NCBI GenBank assembly: GCA_002049785.1
Contig: MUKB01000120.1
Coordinates: forward strand, 1-7,176
Direction: 5' to 3'
Source: Caldifarciminota bacterium 4484_100
GTDB taxonomy: Bacteria; Hydrothermota; Tepidihabitantia; SM23-42
Length of the DNA stretch: 7,176 nt
Position numbers and translations under genes: made by a program. Each line of letters begins with the position of its first letter. Within the stretch, counting starts at the first letter, position 1. Below are positions 1 through 6,055 of the stretch, one piece after another. Under the pieces are notes generated by a model. It was given only the letters and a program-made list of their open reading frames with translations, searched no databases and was not told where the DNA came from.

Positions 1-1120
1 TACGCACCTTCTGGGCTACATTGTAATATCGTTCATAGTAGCCACGGGAGAGCACAAAGGTGCCGATGATAATACGTCTTTTTACCTCAGACCCGAAGCC
101 GATGCTCCTCGTCTTTATATAGGTCTCGCCGTTTTCAATCCTTAAACCGTATCTCACTCCATCATAACGGGCGAGATTTGATGAGGCCTCGGCCGGTGCA
201 ATCAGATAGTAACTTGCCAGGGCATATCTTGTATGGGGCAGGGAGATCCGGACGAATTCTTTTATCTCCGGGGTTAAGACTTTTATAACATAATCGATCG
301 CTTCTTTAATTTCTGTGTCCAGATCATCACCAAAATATTCTTCAGGGAGACCGATACGATAGTCCTTGACCCGAATTGGGGATTTATTCATCGGGGATTT
401 CTCGACCGAGGTGGAGTCGTTGGGGTCGAAACCACCGATTGCCTGTAGCATTATCTCGGCATCCAGGGTATCACGGGTGATAGGGCCGATCTGGTCCAGA
501 GATGATGCATAGGCAACAAGACCATATCTGGATACAAGGCCATAGGTGGGTCTCAATCCCACAACGCCGCAGAATGAAGCAGGTAGCCGAATTGAACCGC
601 CAGTATCTGAACCCAGGGATGCGCAGGCCCCACCGTAGGCCACGACCGCAGCCGCCCCACCGCTTGAACCGCCTGCAACAAGCTTTGTATCAAAGGGATT
701 ATGAACCGGTCCAAAGACCGAAGTCTCATTTGATGAACCCATTGCAAATTCATCAAGGTTTGTCTTACCCAGGATGATTGCTCCCTGGGCTTCAAGTCGC
801 TGGATGACTGTGGCTGAATAAGGTGAAATGAAATTCTGTAGCATTCTTGAACCGCAGGTAAGTGGTTTGTCTTTGATTGCAATGTTATCCTTGACCGCAA
901 TCGGGATACCATATAATGGAGGAATACTACTATCAATTTTTTTATCGAGTAACCCTGCCCGTTCAAGTGCCTCGTCCGGATAGAAGGATGTGTATCCATT
1001 AATCTCTTTATCTTTTTTTTCTATTTTTTCGATTACTGCGCTGACCGTTTCGTAGACAGTTATTTTCTTTTCACGCAGAAGTTTATGAATTTTATGAACT
1101 GGTAACAGGGTTAAATCCAA
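1..1120 (-). CDS. gatA: Asp/Glu-tRNA amidotransferase subunit A (GatA), 3' end beyond window
   Basis: GatA is the amidase subunit of GatCAB. It hydrolyses glutamine and passes ammonia to GatB, which amidates mischarged Glu-tRNA(Gln) and/or Asp-tRNA(Asn) in the cytoplasm. The first 373 codons are present; family members are about 480-490 residues, so roughly the last 110 are missing. The amidase-signature Ser-cisSer-Lys triad is intact: Lys77 in AVKDN, Ser152 in AGGSSGG and Ser176 in SDTGGSIR, each two residues before the S. aureus positions (79/154/178) as I recall them. GRVSRYG-like (here TYGLVSRYG), ASSLDQIGPITRD, PAEASSNLARYDGVRYG and GSEVKRR blocks follow, with the glutamine-binding Arg region at 348-349. 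The start is TTG at 1120, two bases after the gatC stop. No ATG is available in frame before the conserved N-terminus and no Shine-Dalgarno is visible, which suggests coupled re-initiation. A CTG at 1126 is the only alternative. The family is certain; tRNA specificity cannot be read from sequence. Confidence 0.97.
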   Translation of the reverse strand, partial: MDLTLLPVHKIHKLLREKKITVYETVSAVIEKIEKKDKEINGYTSFYPDEALERAGLLDKKIDSSIPPLYGIPIAVKDNIAIKDKPLTCGSRMLQNFISPYSATVIQRLEAQGAIILGKTNLDEFAMGSSNETSVFGPVHNPFDTKLVAGGSSGGAAAVVAYGGACASLGSDTGGSIRLPASFCGVVGLRPTYGLVSRYGLVAYASSLDQIGPITRDTLDAEIMLQAIGGFDPNDSTSVEKSPMNKSPIRVKDYRIGLPEEYFGDDLDTEIKEAIDYVIKVLTPEIKEFVRISLPHTRYALASYYLIAPAEASSNLARYDGVRYGLRIENGETYIKTRSIGFGSEVKRRIIIGTFVLSRGYYERYYNVAQKVR

Positions 1121-1122
1121 AG

Positions 1123-1389
1123 TCAGAAGGTGATAAAATTTTTATGAATTTTTGGAACAAAGTTTTTCAGCCTTATATGGAAGCGAACAGCTTTATCCGT
1201 CCTCAATTTTTTTATATCAATCGAGTTTAATTTCTGTAAGTCGATTTTTTCGGTATCGATGGACTGGAGCTGTTCAAATGTCTTTATGATTTCTATAAGC
1301 TGTTGGATAAATTTTTCTGAAGGTGGTGCTAATCGGGATAAATCTGCAATTTCTTCAATCGTTTTTCTGCTCAGGCTATTTCTGGACAT
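1123..1389 (-). CDS. gatC: Asp/Glu-tRNA amidotransferase subunit C (GatC), short C-terminus
   Basis: This is an 88-residue protein with the GatC N-terminal helical pattern: IEEIADLSRLAPPSEKF at about residues 11-27, then a helix leading to FEQLQSIDTEKID (about 38-50). GatC is the small belt-like subunit that wraps around GatA and GatB and stabilises the complex. The final conserved block is eroded. LRTDKAVRF and PKIHKNFITF resemble the usual LRxDxVxxS...NAPxxxxxFxVPKV ending, but the protein stops before the terminal VPKV-like strand. The ATG lies 18 bases after the PorV-like gene stop and has no recognisable Shine-Dalgarno. It is nevertheless the only start that gives a normal GatC N-terminus. 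The stop is two bases before the gatA start, so gatC and gatA are surely co-transcribed. gatB is not in the window. Confidence 0.92.
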   Translation of the reverse strand: MSRNSLSRKTIEEIADLSRLAPPSEKFIQQLIEIIKTFEQLQSIDTEKIDLQKLNSIDIKKLRTDKAVRFHIRLKNFVPKIHKNFITF

Positions 1390-1407
1390 CAGTATAATAG
1401 ATGTTTT

Positions 1408-2418
1408 TTAGAAGCGATATGAGAATGAGAATTTACGGTTTGTTGTTTCAAATTCATAGATTGCCTGGTCAATTCCAACATCTATAGAAAAACCACCAGC
1501 CTTAATTCCACCCCCAAAGGTGAAACCGATCCTGGCTCCTTCGGTATCGCGGAAATAACCACCGCGCAGACAGATAAAGTTGTAATACTCTACTTCTAAA
1601 CCAACCGCCTTCCATGCTGTCTGGAATTCGTATCTTAAATTTTCAAAGAAAGTATTATCTTCACTGGCAAACATTCCAACCAGAATCTTAGTGACATCTG
1701 TAGTCATACATACCCGTAATATCCGTGAATTTATCGGTTCAAGTTTCATCCCCAATCTCAGGGTATAGGGCAGGGGATCCGAGGAGCCACTCTCGGTATA
1801 ACTGATATTGGGTCCGAAATTCTGCAGGGCAAGGGCGAGGGATATGAAGCTATAGGGTTTATAGAGCAGGCCTCCATCAAATGCCCAGGTGATACCGGTG
1901 CCGCCCTTTTCGATTCCCAGACCCGGCATCCTTTTGAATACCCAATCCGGGACAAGAAATGAGTAGATGAATTTCCAGCCTATACCCATACCCAGCTGGT
2001 TAGTCAATTTGAATCCGTAGTTTAGCCCGGTCGCAATATCAAAGGTGATATATTCTCCGATGTATTGCCCGGTTTCGTCGATCACCTCGGTGGTGCCGGT
2101 GGTGAGATAGATGATGTCGAGCCCTAAGGCGCCCATCTTCATCGGTTTCACCACACCTGCATATTCATAGTACATACCGGAGTGGAGTGCAGGCAACCAG
2201 TTTGCATGCTGAAGCGTAACGATGGTCTGGTCGAGAAAGGCCAGACCCGCCTGATTATAGTAACAGGCAGTTGCGTCATCCGCAATTGAAGAAAATGCTC
2301 CACTCAGTGCGGTTGCCCTGGCTCCGGGCCAGATCAGCAAAAATACTGCTCCGGGTCGACGACCTGCACCTCCGAGTAGCCCGCAGAACAGGCTAAGAAT
2401 TAAAAAAACCTTGCGCAT
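1408..2418 (-). CDS. PorV/PorQ-family outer-membrane beta-barrel protein
   Basis: A 336-residue protein of the PorV/PorQ family, FadL-like outer-membrane barrels. PorV in Bacteroidota is the T9SS component that takes cargo from the translocon. Residues 1-18 look like a Sec signal peptide: MRK, then a hydrophobic stretch, with possible cleavage near A18/G19. The family hallmark is at 32-62: PGARATALSGAF, then SIADDATACYYNQAGLAFL, with Gln56 where most homologues have Pro (NPAGL). The rest is glycine-rich, alternating beta sequence, ending in FSFSYRF, a typical terminal-Phe signal for barrel assembly. An ATG at 2433 is in frame, but ATG 2418 is chosen because a perfect GGAGG lies six bases upstream and the signal peptide then begins properly with MRK. 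It has its own promoter-like element and follows the TPR gene by 68 bases. Membership of a working T9SS is not shown. Confidence 0.88.
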   Translation of the reverse strand: MRKVFLILSLFCGLLGGAGRRPGAVFLLIWPGARATALSGAFSSIADDATACYYNQAGLAFLDQTIVTLQHANWLPALHSGMYYEYAGVVKPMKMGALGLDIIYLTTGTTEVIDETGQYIGEYITFDIATGLNYGFKLTNQLGMGIGWKFIYSFLVPDWVFKRMPGLGIEKGGTGITWAFDGGLLYKPYSFISLALALQNFGPNISYTESGSSDPLPYTLRLGMKLEPINSRILRVCMTTDVTKILVGMFASEDNTFFENLRYEFQTAWKAVGLEVEYYNFICLRGGYFRDTEGARIGFTFGGGIKAGGFSIDVGIDQAIYEFETTNRKFSFSYRF

Positions 2419-2424
2419 CAAAAA

Positions 2425-2429
2425 CCTCC
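2425..2429 (-). promoter_or_regulatory. Shine-Dalgarno GGAGG for the PorV-like gene
   Basis: GGAGG on the minus strand, with a six-base spacer (TTTTTG) to the ATG at 2418. It rules against the in-frame ATG at 2433, which would lie upstream of this site and add MWRFL in front of the signal peptide. Confidence 0.85.
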
Positions 2430-2436
2430 ACATTTT

Positions 2437-2464
2437 AGTATAATAAAAATATGGTAAATGTCAA
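2437..2464 (-). promoter_or_regulatory. Sigma70-type promoter for the PorV-like gene and gatCA
   Basis: On the minus strand a consensus -35 TTGACA (2464-2459) is followed by a 16-base spacer and a -10 TATACT (2442-2437, five of six consensus bases). Transcription would begin near 2430, leaving a leader of about 12 bases that starts almost exactly at the GGAGG. It lies in the 68-base gap after the TPR gene and could uncouple the barrel gene, gatC and gatA from the GWxTD genes upstream. No terminator-like hairpin is visible in the gap, so read-through from upstream is also possible. Confidence 0.7.
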
Positions 2465-2486
2465 GGGGAATACATATTTGATAAAG

Positions 2487-3674
2487 TTACCTTCCTTCGT
2501 TCTCCTTTGCACGCTGAAGATACTCATTTGATTTGGCATCATTGCCGAGCTGGGCATAAAGATAAGCCAGATTAGTCAAGACTTCCACACGGTTTGGGTC
2601 CACTGGCAACATCCTGTTCTCATAGATTTCAATAGCCCGTTTATAGAAACCGAGTTGTGTATAGCAGACTGCAAGATAAAACCAGGCATCCTGGTCATCC
2701 GGATTTATCTTCGTAAGCTCTTCTAAGTATTCCCGTGCTTTCTGATATTCCTTAAATTTGATGAGTATCTCCGAAGCGAAGAAGAGTGCATCAATGTCAT
2801 CGGGTTTGAATCGTAAACAATTTTCTAAATTTTGCAGGGCGGCGCTATCTTCTTTCAAGTTATAATACACCATCCCTATGTAGTAATAGGTGTGGGCAAG
2901 ATCAGTTGCTGCCCTGGATAGTCCAAGCATAACCTCATTGTGTGCTGCCAATCCATCTGTAAGTTTCAACTCTTTTTTAAACAACTCGTCCAATTCCTGG
3001 AGCTGTTTATTGAACCATAATCTTAATACCTTTCGGGTGAGTTTGTCATCCACATCAATTTTGTTTTGGAATAAGACCTGCAGTGTTCGTTTGTATTTCG
3101 GTCTGTAATATTTCATAGCATTGATGAAATATTTTAAACAGCTGTCAAATGCCCCGGCTTCAAATAGTGACTTTCCGATAAGAAAATTTATATCGGGATT
3201 CTTGGGGTCCCTGCTTAAAATATCAAGGTATTCCCTGTTTGCCTCTTCAATTCGACCGAGTTTAAAGAGGATGGCACCTTTTAGTATGCTACTATTTTTA
3301 TCGCAATAATCAAAATAAGCAGTATATTTAATATCATTCAATGCCTCCTCGTATTTATGCTTTTTAAAGTAATCGAGGGCGGAGAAATAGAATGCCTGAT
3401 GATAGTATTTTTCGCCTCCGCCTCTTTTCCTGATCCAGTCAAGGGTGTGCAGGGAATCTTTTGAAAATGCACCTTTCAGTGCCTTGACTGCAGCATGCCA
3501 GTTGCTGTATGAAATTTCACAGGCGCTGAGAATTGCATAAAGCTCAAAATGGGTATCACCCTTTTTAATTCCTTCAAGGCAGGCCTTCTTTGCCCTTTTA
3601 TAATCCTGTTCATTAAAGAAGGCGATCTTTTGCAGCAAGATAAGCAACCGATGATGGGCCGATATGGTCCTCAC
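2487..3674 (-). CDS. Tetratricopeptide-repeat protein
   Basis: A protein of up to 395 residues made almost wholly of TPR-type helix pairs. TPRs form superhelical protein-binding scaffolds. Clear repeats lie at about residues 261-293 (YYYIGMVYYNLKEDSAAL), 295-327, 329-362 (WFYLAVCYTQLGFYKRAIEIYE) and 364-392. More divergent ones lie at about 24-55, 93-125, 127-160 and 161-190, and a charged helical insert covers about 200-250. No signal peptide or membrane segment is visible. The start is doubtful. GTG at 3674 gives the longest frame but overlaps the preceding GWxTD gene by 62 bases and lacks a properly spaced Shine-Dalgarno (an AAGGAG at 3696-3691 is 16 bases away). TTG codons at 3647 and 3638 are alternatives, and a +1 fusion with the upstream gene is discussed separately. 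Its position between the GWxTD genes and an outer-membrane barrel suggests a scaffold for an envelope complex, which is inference only. Confidence 0.87.
   Translation of the reverse strand: MRTISAHHRLLILLQKIAFFNEQDYKRAKKACLEGIKKGDTHFELYAILSACEISYSNWHAAVKALKGAFSKDSLHTLDWIRKRGGGEKYYHQAFYFSALDYFKKHKYEEALNDIKYTAYFDYCDKNSSILKGAILFKLGRIEEANREYLDILSRDPKNPDINFLIGKSLFEAGAFDSCLKYFINAMKYYRPKYKRTLQVLFQNKIDVDDKLTRKVLRLWFNKQLQELDELFKKELKLTDGLAAHNEVMLGLSRAATDLAHTYYYIGMVYYNLKEDSAALQNLENCLRFKPDDIDALFFASEILIKFKEYQKAREYLEELTKINPDDQDAWFYLAVCYTQLGFYKRAIEIYENRMLPVDPNRVEVLTNLAYLYAQLGNDAKSNEYLQRAKENEGR
3613..3674 (-). other. 62-base overlap of GWxTD2 and TPR reading frames
   Basis: The last 20 codons of the second GWxTD gene share bases with the first part of the TPR frame, which is +1 relative to it. 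The GWxTD frame ends CGC CTT CTT TAA, and the next bases (TGA) would be a second stop. Moving +1 at the final CTT continues directly into the TPR frame as AAT GAA CAG. The overlap is real in the sequence. Its meaning (coupled start, programmed shift or recent split) is undecided. Confidence 0.6.
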
Positions 3675-4815
3675 TCATTATATCGACAATCTCCTTGCGC
3701 ATCTTCTGTTTATTATAGATTTCATATATCGTCTTTATATGGTGCTCACCACCTTCTGTTTTGAGATTATAAACTTCAGTATATAGGTAGAAAGGCCTAT
3801 GGATAGGAAAGATCGAATTCGTCAGTGGAATGACCCTTCCTACCGGTTTTTCAAACTTTTGGTGGGTAAAGGCGTCATCAATAACCATTGCGTAGATGAG
3901 ATCACTGATTTCCTTTGCATCATCCTGATAATCGATTAGATTGACTGTCTCGACTTTTGTCTTTGAACATCCATCTCTCAAATTGGTTATTGTAATCTCC
4001 AATCTATATTTATCAGGCGAGAGCCATAAATTGGTTTCATCAAAGAAGGTTCCTTGTTCAGCTTGCCTCGGTTTCAAAAAGTCGGATTTACTTTGGATCA
4101 AACTGTCATTCAGGTCAAGAACTTTTATTTGACGCCAAAAGATTAACGAGGTAGTATCTTCAAGCATAACTGTAATATAAATCTCCAACCGCGTTAAATT
4201 TCTTCTCTGACGAAATCTCCCAATTGTAACATCAAAATCCATTTTTCCAAAGGATTTCTTCGGGAGTGTGGTGTCGATTCCGATCTCTTCCAAATACGGG
4301 ATTTTTAAACCCTCACCAAATTCAGATACGGCAATGAGTTTATATGCCCTCACGAATCTGACAAAGTCGAACATCCTGCCATAATTATCATAGGTCCAGA
4401 TCTCAGCGGGTTTAACACTTTCTTTTATCTTAAAGGCAATCTTTTTTTGTGGTGTGATCTCTTCCCTGACAGTAGGCGCACCATATTTCACATAAATCGG
4501 GATTCGATCATCACTGAGTGGCGCATATTTACCAAATTTCCGGTATGCATAATCGATTCTTTTCTCAAATTCGCGGCGCGCAGACTGGGGTTTACTCGAC
4601 CAAAAATTTTCATAATATCGGGCTCGTTCAGTCGCTGATTCAAGGTTCAGATATTCGATGGCGGCCAATGAATCAAGCCCTCTCAACCCAAGGAATATCT
4701 TCTGCTCTTTCTCAAGAAGTCGATAATAGCGCGATGCAAGGATGTTTGTAACCCTGCATAGGGTTAATACTATGATGGCGAAAAAAAGGAGTAGTTTAAA
4801 AGTCCTGCGGTTCAT
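3613..4815 (-). CDS. GWxTD-domain protein 2, exported, domain at N-terminus
   Basis: A 400-residue protein. Residues 1-27 are a signal peptide or N-terminal anchor: MNRRTFK, then a hydrophobic run to about 19, with possible cleavage after ILA (27). The GWxTD-type domain follows directly at about 30-160. It has the FW pair at 71-72, an EFEKRIDYAYRKFG helix (82-95), the diagnostic RIPIYVKYGAPTVREE strand-loop (104-119) and EIWTYDNYGRMFDF (138-151). The eponymous GWxTD residues are absent (APLSDD stands there). Residues about 195-375 look like beta-sandwich sequence with no family I recognise. GWxTD domains occur in secreted or envelope proteins of unknown function. The start is ATG 4815, not the longer frame to 4899, because AGGAGG sits four bases upstream and the ATG shares a base with the previous stop (TAATG). 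The 3' end overlaps the TPR gene. Confidence 0.83.
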   Translation of the reverse strand: MNRRTFKLLLFFAIIVLTLCRVTNILASRYYRLLEKEQKIFLGLRGLDSLAAIEYLNLESATERARYYENFWSSKPQSARREFEKRIDYAYRKFGKYAPLSDDRIPIYVKYGAPTVREEITPQKKIAFKIKESVKPAEIWTYDNYGRMFDFVRFVRAYKLIAVSEFGEGLKIPYLEEIGIDTTLPKKSFGKMDFDVTIGRFRQRRNLTRLEIYITVMLEDTTSLIFWRQIKVLDLNDSLIQSKSDFLKPRQAEQGTFFDETNLWLSPDKYRLEITITNLRDGCSKTKVETVNLIDYQDDAKEISDLIYAMVIDDAFTHQKFEKPVGRVIPLTNSIFPIHRPFYLYTEVYNLKTEGGEHHIKTIYEIYNKQKMRKEIVDIMSEDHIGPSSVAYLAAKDRLL

Positions 4816-5930
4816 TAGTCCTCCTGTAATATGTCCTCCTCTTCTTCGGACTTCTGCCTGAAATAGGTTCCTGGAGCAATCCGCGTCAACCAGGGCCACT
4901 TTCTGATATCCTCTGGTTTATAGTAGCCAAGTTCAATTATATGAAAAAGTTCATTTACCCTCAAAACAGCAATCAATTCTGGATCTCCATCATTATGCAC
5001 ATCACAGAATAAAACATCTTTCCCCTGAGAATAGTAGTGCCACAATTCCAGTGGTTTTCCCCACCTGTTCATCGGGATATCATCGATACATTCTGGAGGT
5101 CCATATTTTATGTAGTATCTTCCGCGCTTGGAATTCCTGCCTTTCATCCGTGTGGTGGAAAATTTTTCATCGGCTTCAAGAAGTCTCTTCACAAACTCCT
5201 GGTAATCGTGTTCGGTCCAGAATTTTTTCAGATATATCTCTTTCTCCTGTTGACTGAGAACCTTGAATCTTTTGAATTCTTTCTGGCTTACCAGAAATTG
5301 TATCTCAGAACTGAAAGGCATATTCGAGATATCAACTTTTAGAGGTCTAATGGTGAACAGCCTTTTATGCTGAAATCTGCTTGCTGAAACCGAATCGTAA
5401 ATTTCAACCAGGAAGGTATATTCTCCTCCGGTAAGGCCGTTAAGGGGTATGGAGGTGGTATCTACAATTTGATACCCACACTTTAAATTTCGTAATTTCC
5501 TCTCGTAGATAAGATTGCCTGAATTACCGATTATCTTATATCGTGAATCATAATACAGACTATCAGCCCGTAATCCATAAATTTCAATATAAGAAAACAA
5601 TGTGTCATTCAATTCAAAATTTAAATCGATTACGGGTATAAACGGAAGGCCACGGTAGCTGAAGATTTCCATATTGCATCTCTTGCCAATGATGAGATCA
5701 CTCGTGTATACTTGTCCGGTGTCCGGAATAATTTCAATCTGTCCTTTATACTCTTTCGAAAAGTCCTTGGTATCTATGAGCAGTCGATAATGGAATAATC
5801 CGGGATAAAGAGAAATCGGAATATAATCCACAAAATGAAAATCTTTCTGAACCGACTTCAGAGGTCTGAAGAGACCTTTGGTGCCGGCAATATGTGCCGA
5901 ATCGTTATTTTGGTAATTGTAAATTTCCAA
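4815..5930 (-). CDS. GWxTD-domain protein 1, domain at C-terminus; 5' end uncertain
   Basis: About 371 residues from a TTG at 5930. Residues about 1-70 and 90-200 are two beta-rich segments (for example GLFHYRLLIDTKDF and GEYTFLVEIYDS), of a kind often found before GWxTD domains. The GWxTD domain fills the C-terminal part: KKFWTEHD (235-242), a helix to about 258, then GRNSKRGRYYIKYGPPECID (264-283), LELWHYY (294-300) and a DVHNDGDPELIAVLR strand-loop (310-324). The GW of the signature is replaced (KGRNSKRG). The last 14 residues are very acidic. No signal peptide is seen, although the partner gene has one. The frame stays open upstream to a TGA at 5984 but offers no ATG or GTG start, so either TTG 5930 is real and leaderless or the true N-terminus was lost. 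It is first in the leftward unit and coupled to the next gene by TAATG. Confidence 0.78.
   Translation of the reverse strand: MEIYNYQNNDSAHIAGTKGLFRPLKSVQKDFHFVDYIPISLYPGLFHYRLLIDTKDFSKEYKGQIEIIPDTGQVYTSDLIIGKRCNMEIFSYRGLPFIPVIDLNFELNDTLFSYIEIYGLRADSLYYDSRYKIIGNSGNLIYERKLRNLKCGYQIVDTTSIPLNGLTGGEYTFLVEIYDSVSASRFQHKRLFTIRPLKVDISNMPFSSEIQFLVSQKEFKRFKVLSQQEKEIYLKKFWTEHDYQEFVKRLLEADEKFSTTRMKGRNSKRGRYYIKYGPPECIDDIPMNRWGKPLELWHYYSQGKDVLFCDVHNDGDPELIAVLRVNELFHIIELGYYKPEDIRKWPWLTRIAPGTYFRQKSEEEEDILQED
4820..4825 (-). promoter_or_regulatory. Shine-Dalgarno AGGAGG for GWxTD protein 2
   Basis: AGGAGG with a four-base spacer (ACTA) before the ATG at 4815, located inside the last codons of GWxTD protein 1. 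Together with the TAATG stop/start overlap, it fixes the start at 4815 and indicates translational coupling of the two genes. Confidence 0.88.
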
Positions 5931-5936
5931 CTGGTA

Positions 5937-5965
5937 TTTATATTTCTCAAAAAGAGAATCTGCAA
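5937..5965 (-). promoter_or_regulatory. Candidate promoter for the GWxTD operon
   Basis: On the minus strand TTGCAG (5965-5960) is followed by 17 bases and TATAAA (5942-5937). Transcription would start at about 5930, which coincides with the TTG start codon of GWxTD protein 1 and implies a leaderless message. The -35 matches four of six consensus bases and the -10 five of six. Because the 5' end of the gene is itself uncertain, this site could be a chance match inside a longer coding or leader region. Confidence 0.42.
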
Positions 5966-6022
5966 TGACATTTACTAAAAATCAATAATGGTAAACAGAT
6001 CCGATATTCTGAACTTAAGTAT

Positions 6023-6050
6023 TTGACAATCAAAAAATCAGGATTATAAT
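6023..6050 (+). promoter_or_regulatory. Consensus sigma70 promoter for the mutase gene
   Basis: TTGACA (6023-6028), a 16-base spacer and TATAAT (6045-6050) give a perfect consensus match in both hexamers. Only five bases separate the -10 from the ATG at 6056. The expected start point, about seven bases beyond the -10, falls on or next to the start codon. Confidence 0.75.
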
Positions 6051-6055
6051 CGGAT

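Larger units (their letters stand above)
5931..6055. other. Divergent intergenic region
   Basis: A 125-base AT-rich region between the leftward GWxTD genes and the rightward mutase gene. It holds a candidate promoter for each direction, an 8-base palindrome ACTTAAGT (6013-6020) two bases upstream of the rightward -35, and a self-complementary ATTATAAT (6043-6050) spanning the rightward -10. No terminator hairpin, tRNA, riboswitch or convincing small ORF was seen. Confidence 0.7.

Noticed and set aside
502..999. Open frames inside the gatA region (502-777 plus strand, 553-999 minus strand)
   Set aside because: They overlap the unmistakable GatA frame, including its catalytic serine region, and give low-complexity Arg/Gln/Pro-rich translations with no family resemblance.
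1390..1400. TATACT-like -10 immediately before gatC
   Set aside because: It ends one base before the ATG, so transcription would begin inside gatC. No matching -35 was found, and the gene more simply shares the upstream promoter.
2380..2418. Possible lipoprotein signals at Cys12 of the PorV-like protein and Cys20 of GWxTD protein 2
   Set aside because: The residue before the cysteine is Phe and Leu respectively, not Gly, Ala or Ser, so neither is a proper lipobox.
2419..2486. Terminator between the TPR and PorV-like genes
   Set aside because: No GC-rich hairpin followed by a T run is present on the minus strand; the T-rich stretch belongs to the promoter spacer.
5037..5342. Plus-strand frame of 101 codons antisense to GWxTD protein 1
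   Set aside because: It lies opposite the conserved GWxTD domain, has no ribosome binding site, and its translation resembles nothing; it is a shadow of the real gene.
5951..6035. A frameshifted upstream N-terminus for GWxTD protein 1 (minus-strand frame reading LIVKYLSSEYRICLPLLIF)
   Set aside because: The hydrophobic stretch is too short and is followed by Lys, there is no ATG or ribosome binding site, and it overlaps the opposing mutase promoter.
5999..6055. Seven-base inverted repeat ATCCGAT (5999-6005) / ATCGGAT (6049-6055) flanking the mutase promoter
   Set aside because: A seven-base match in about 130 bases is expected by chance at appreciable frequency, and there is no further dyad symmetry around it.
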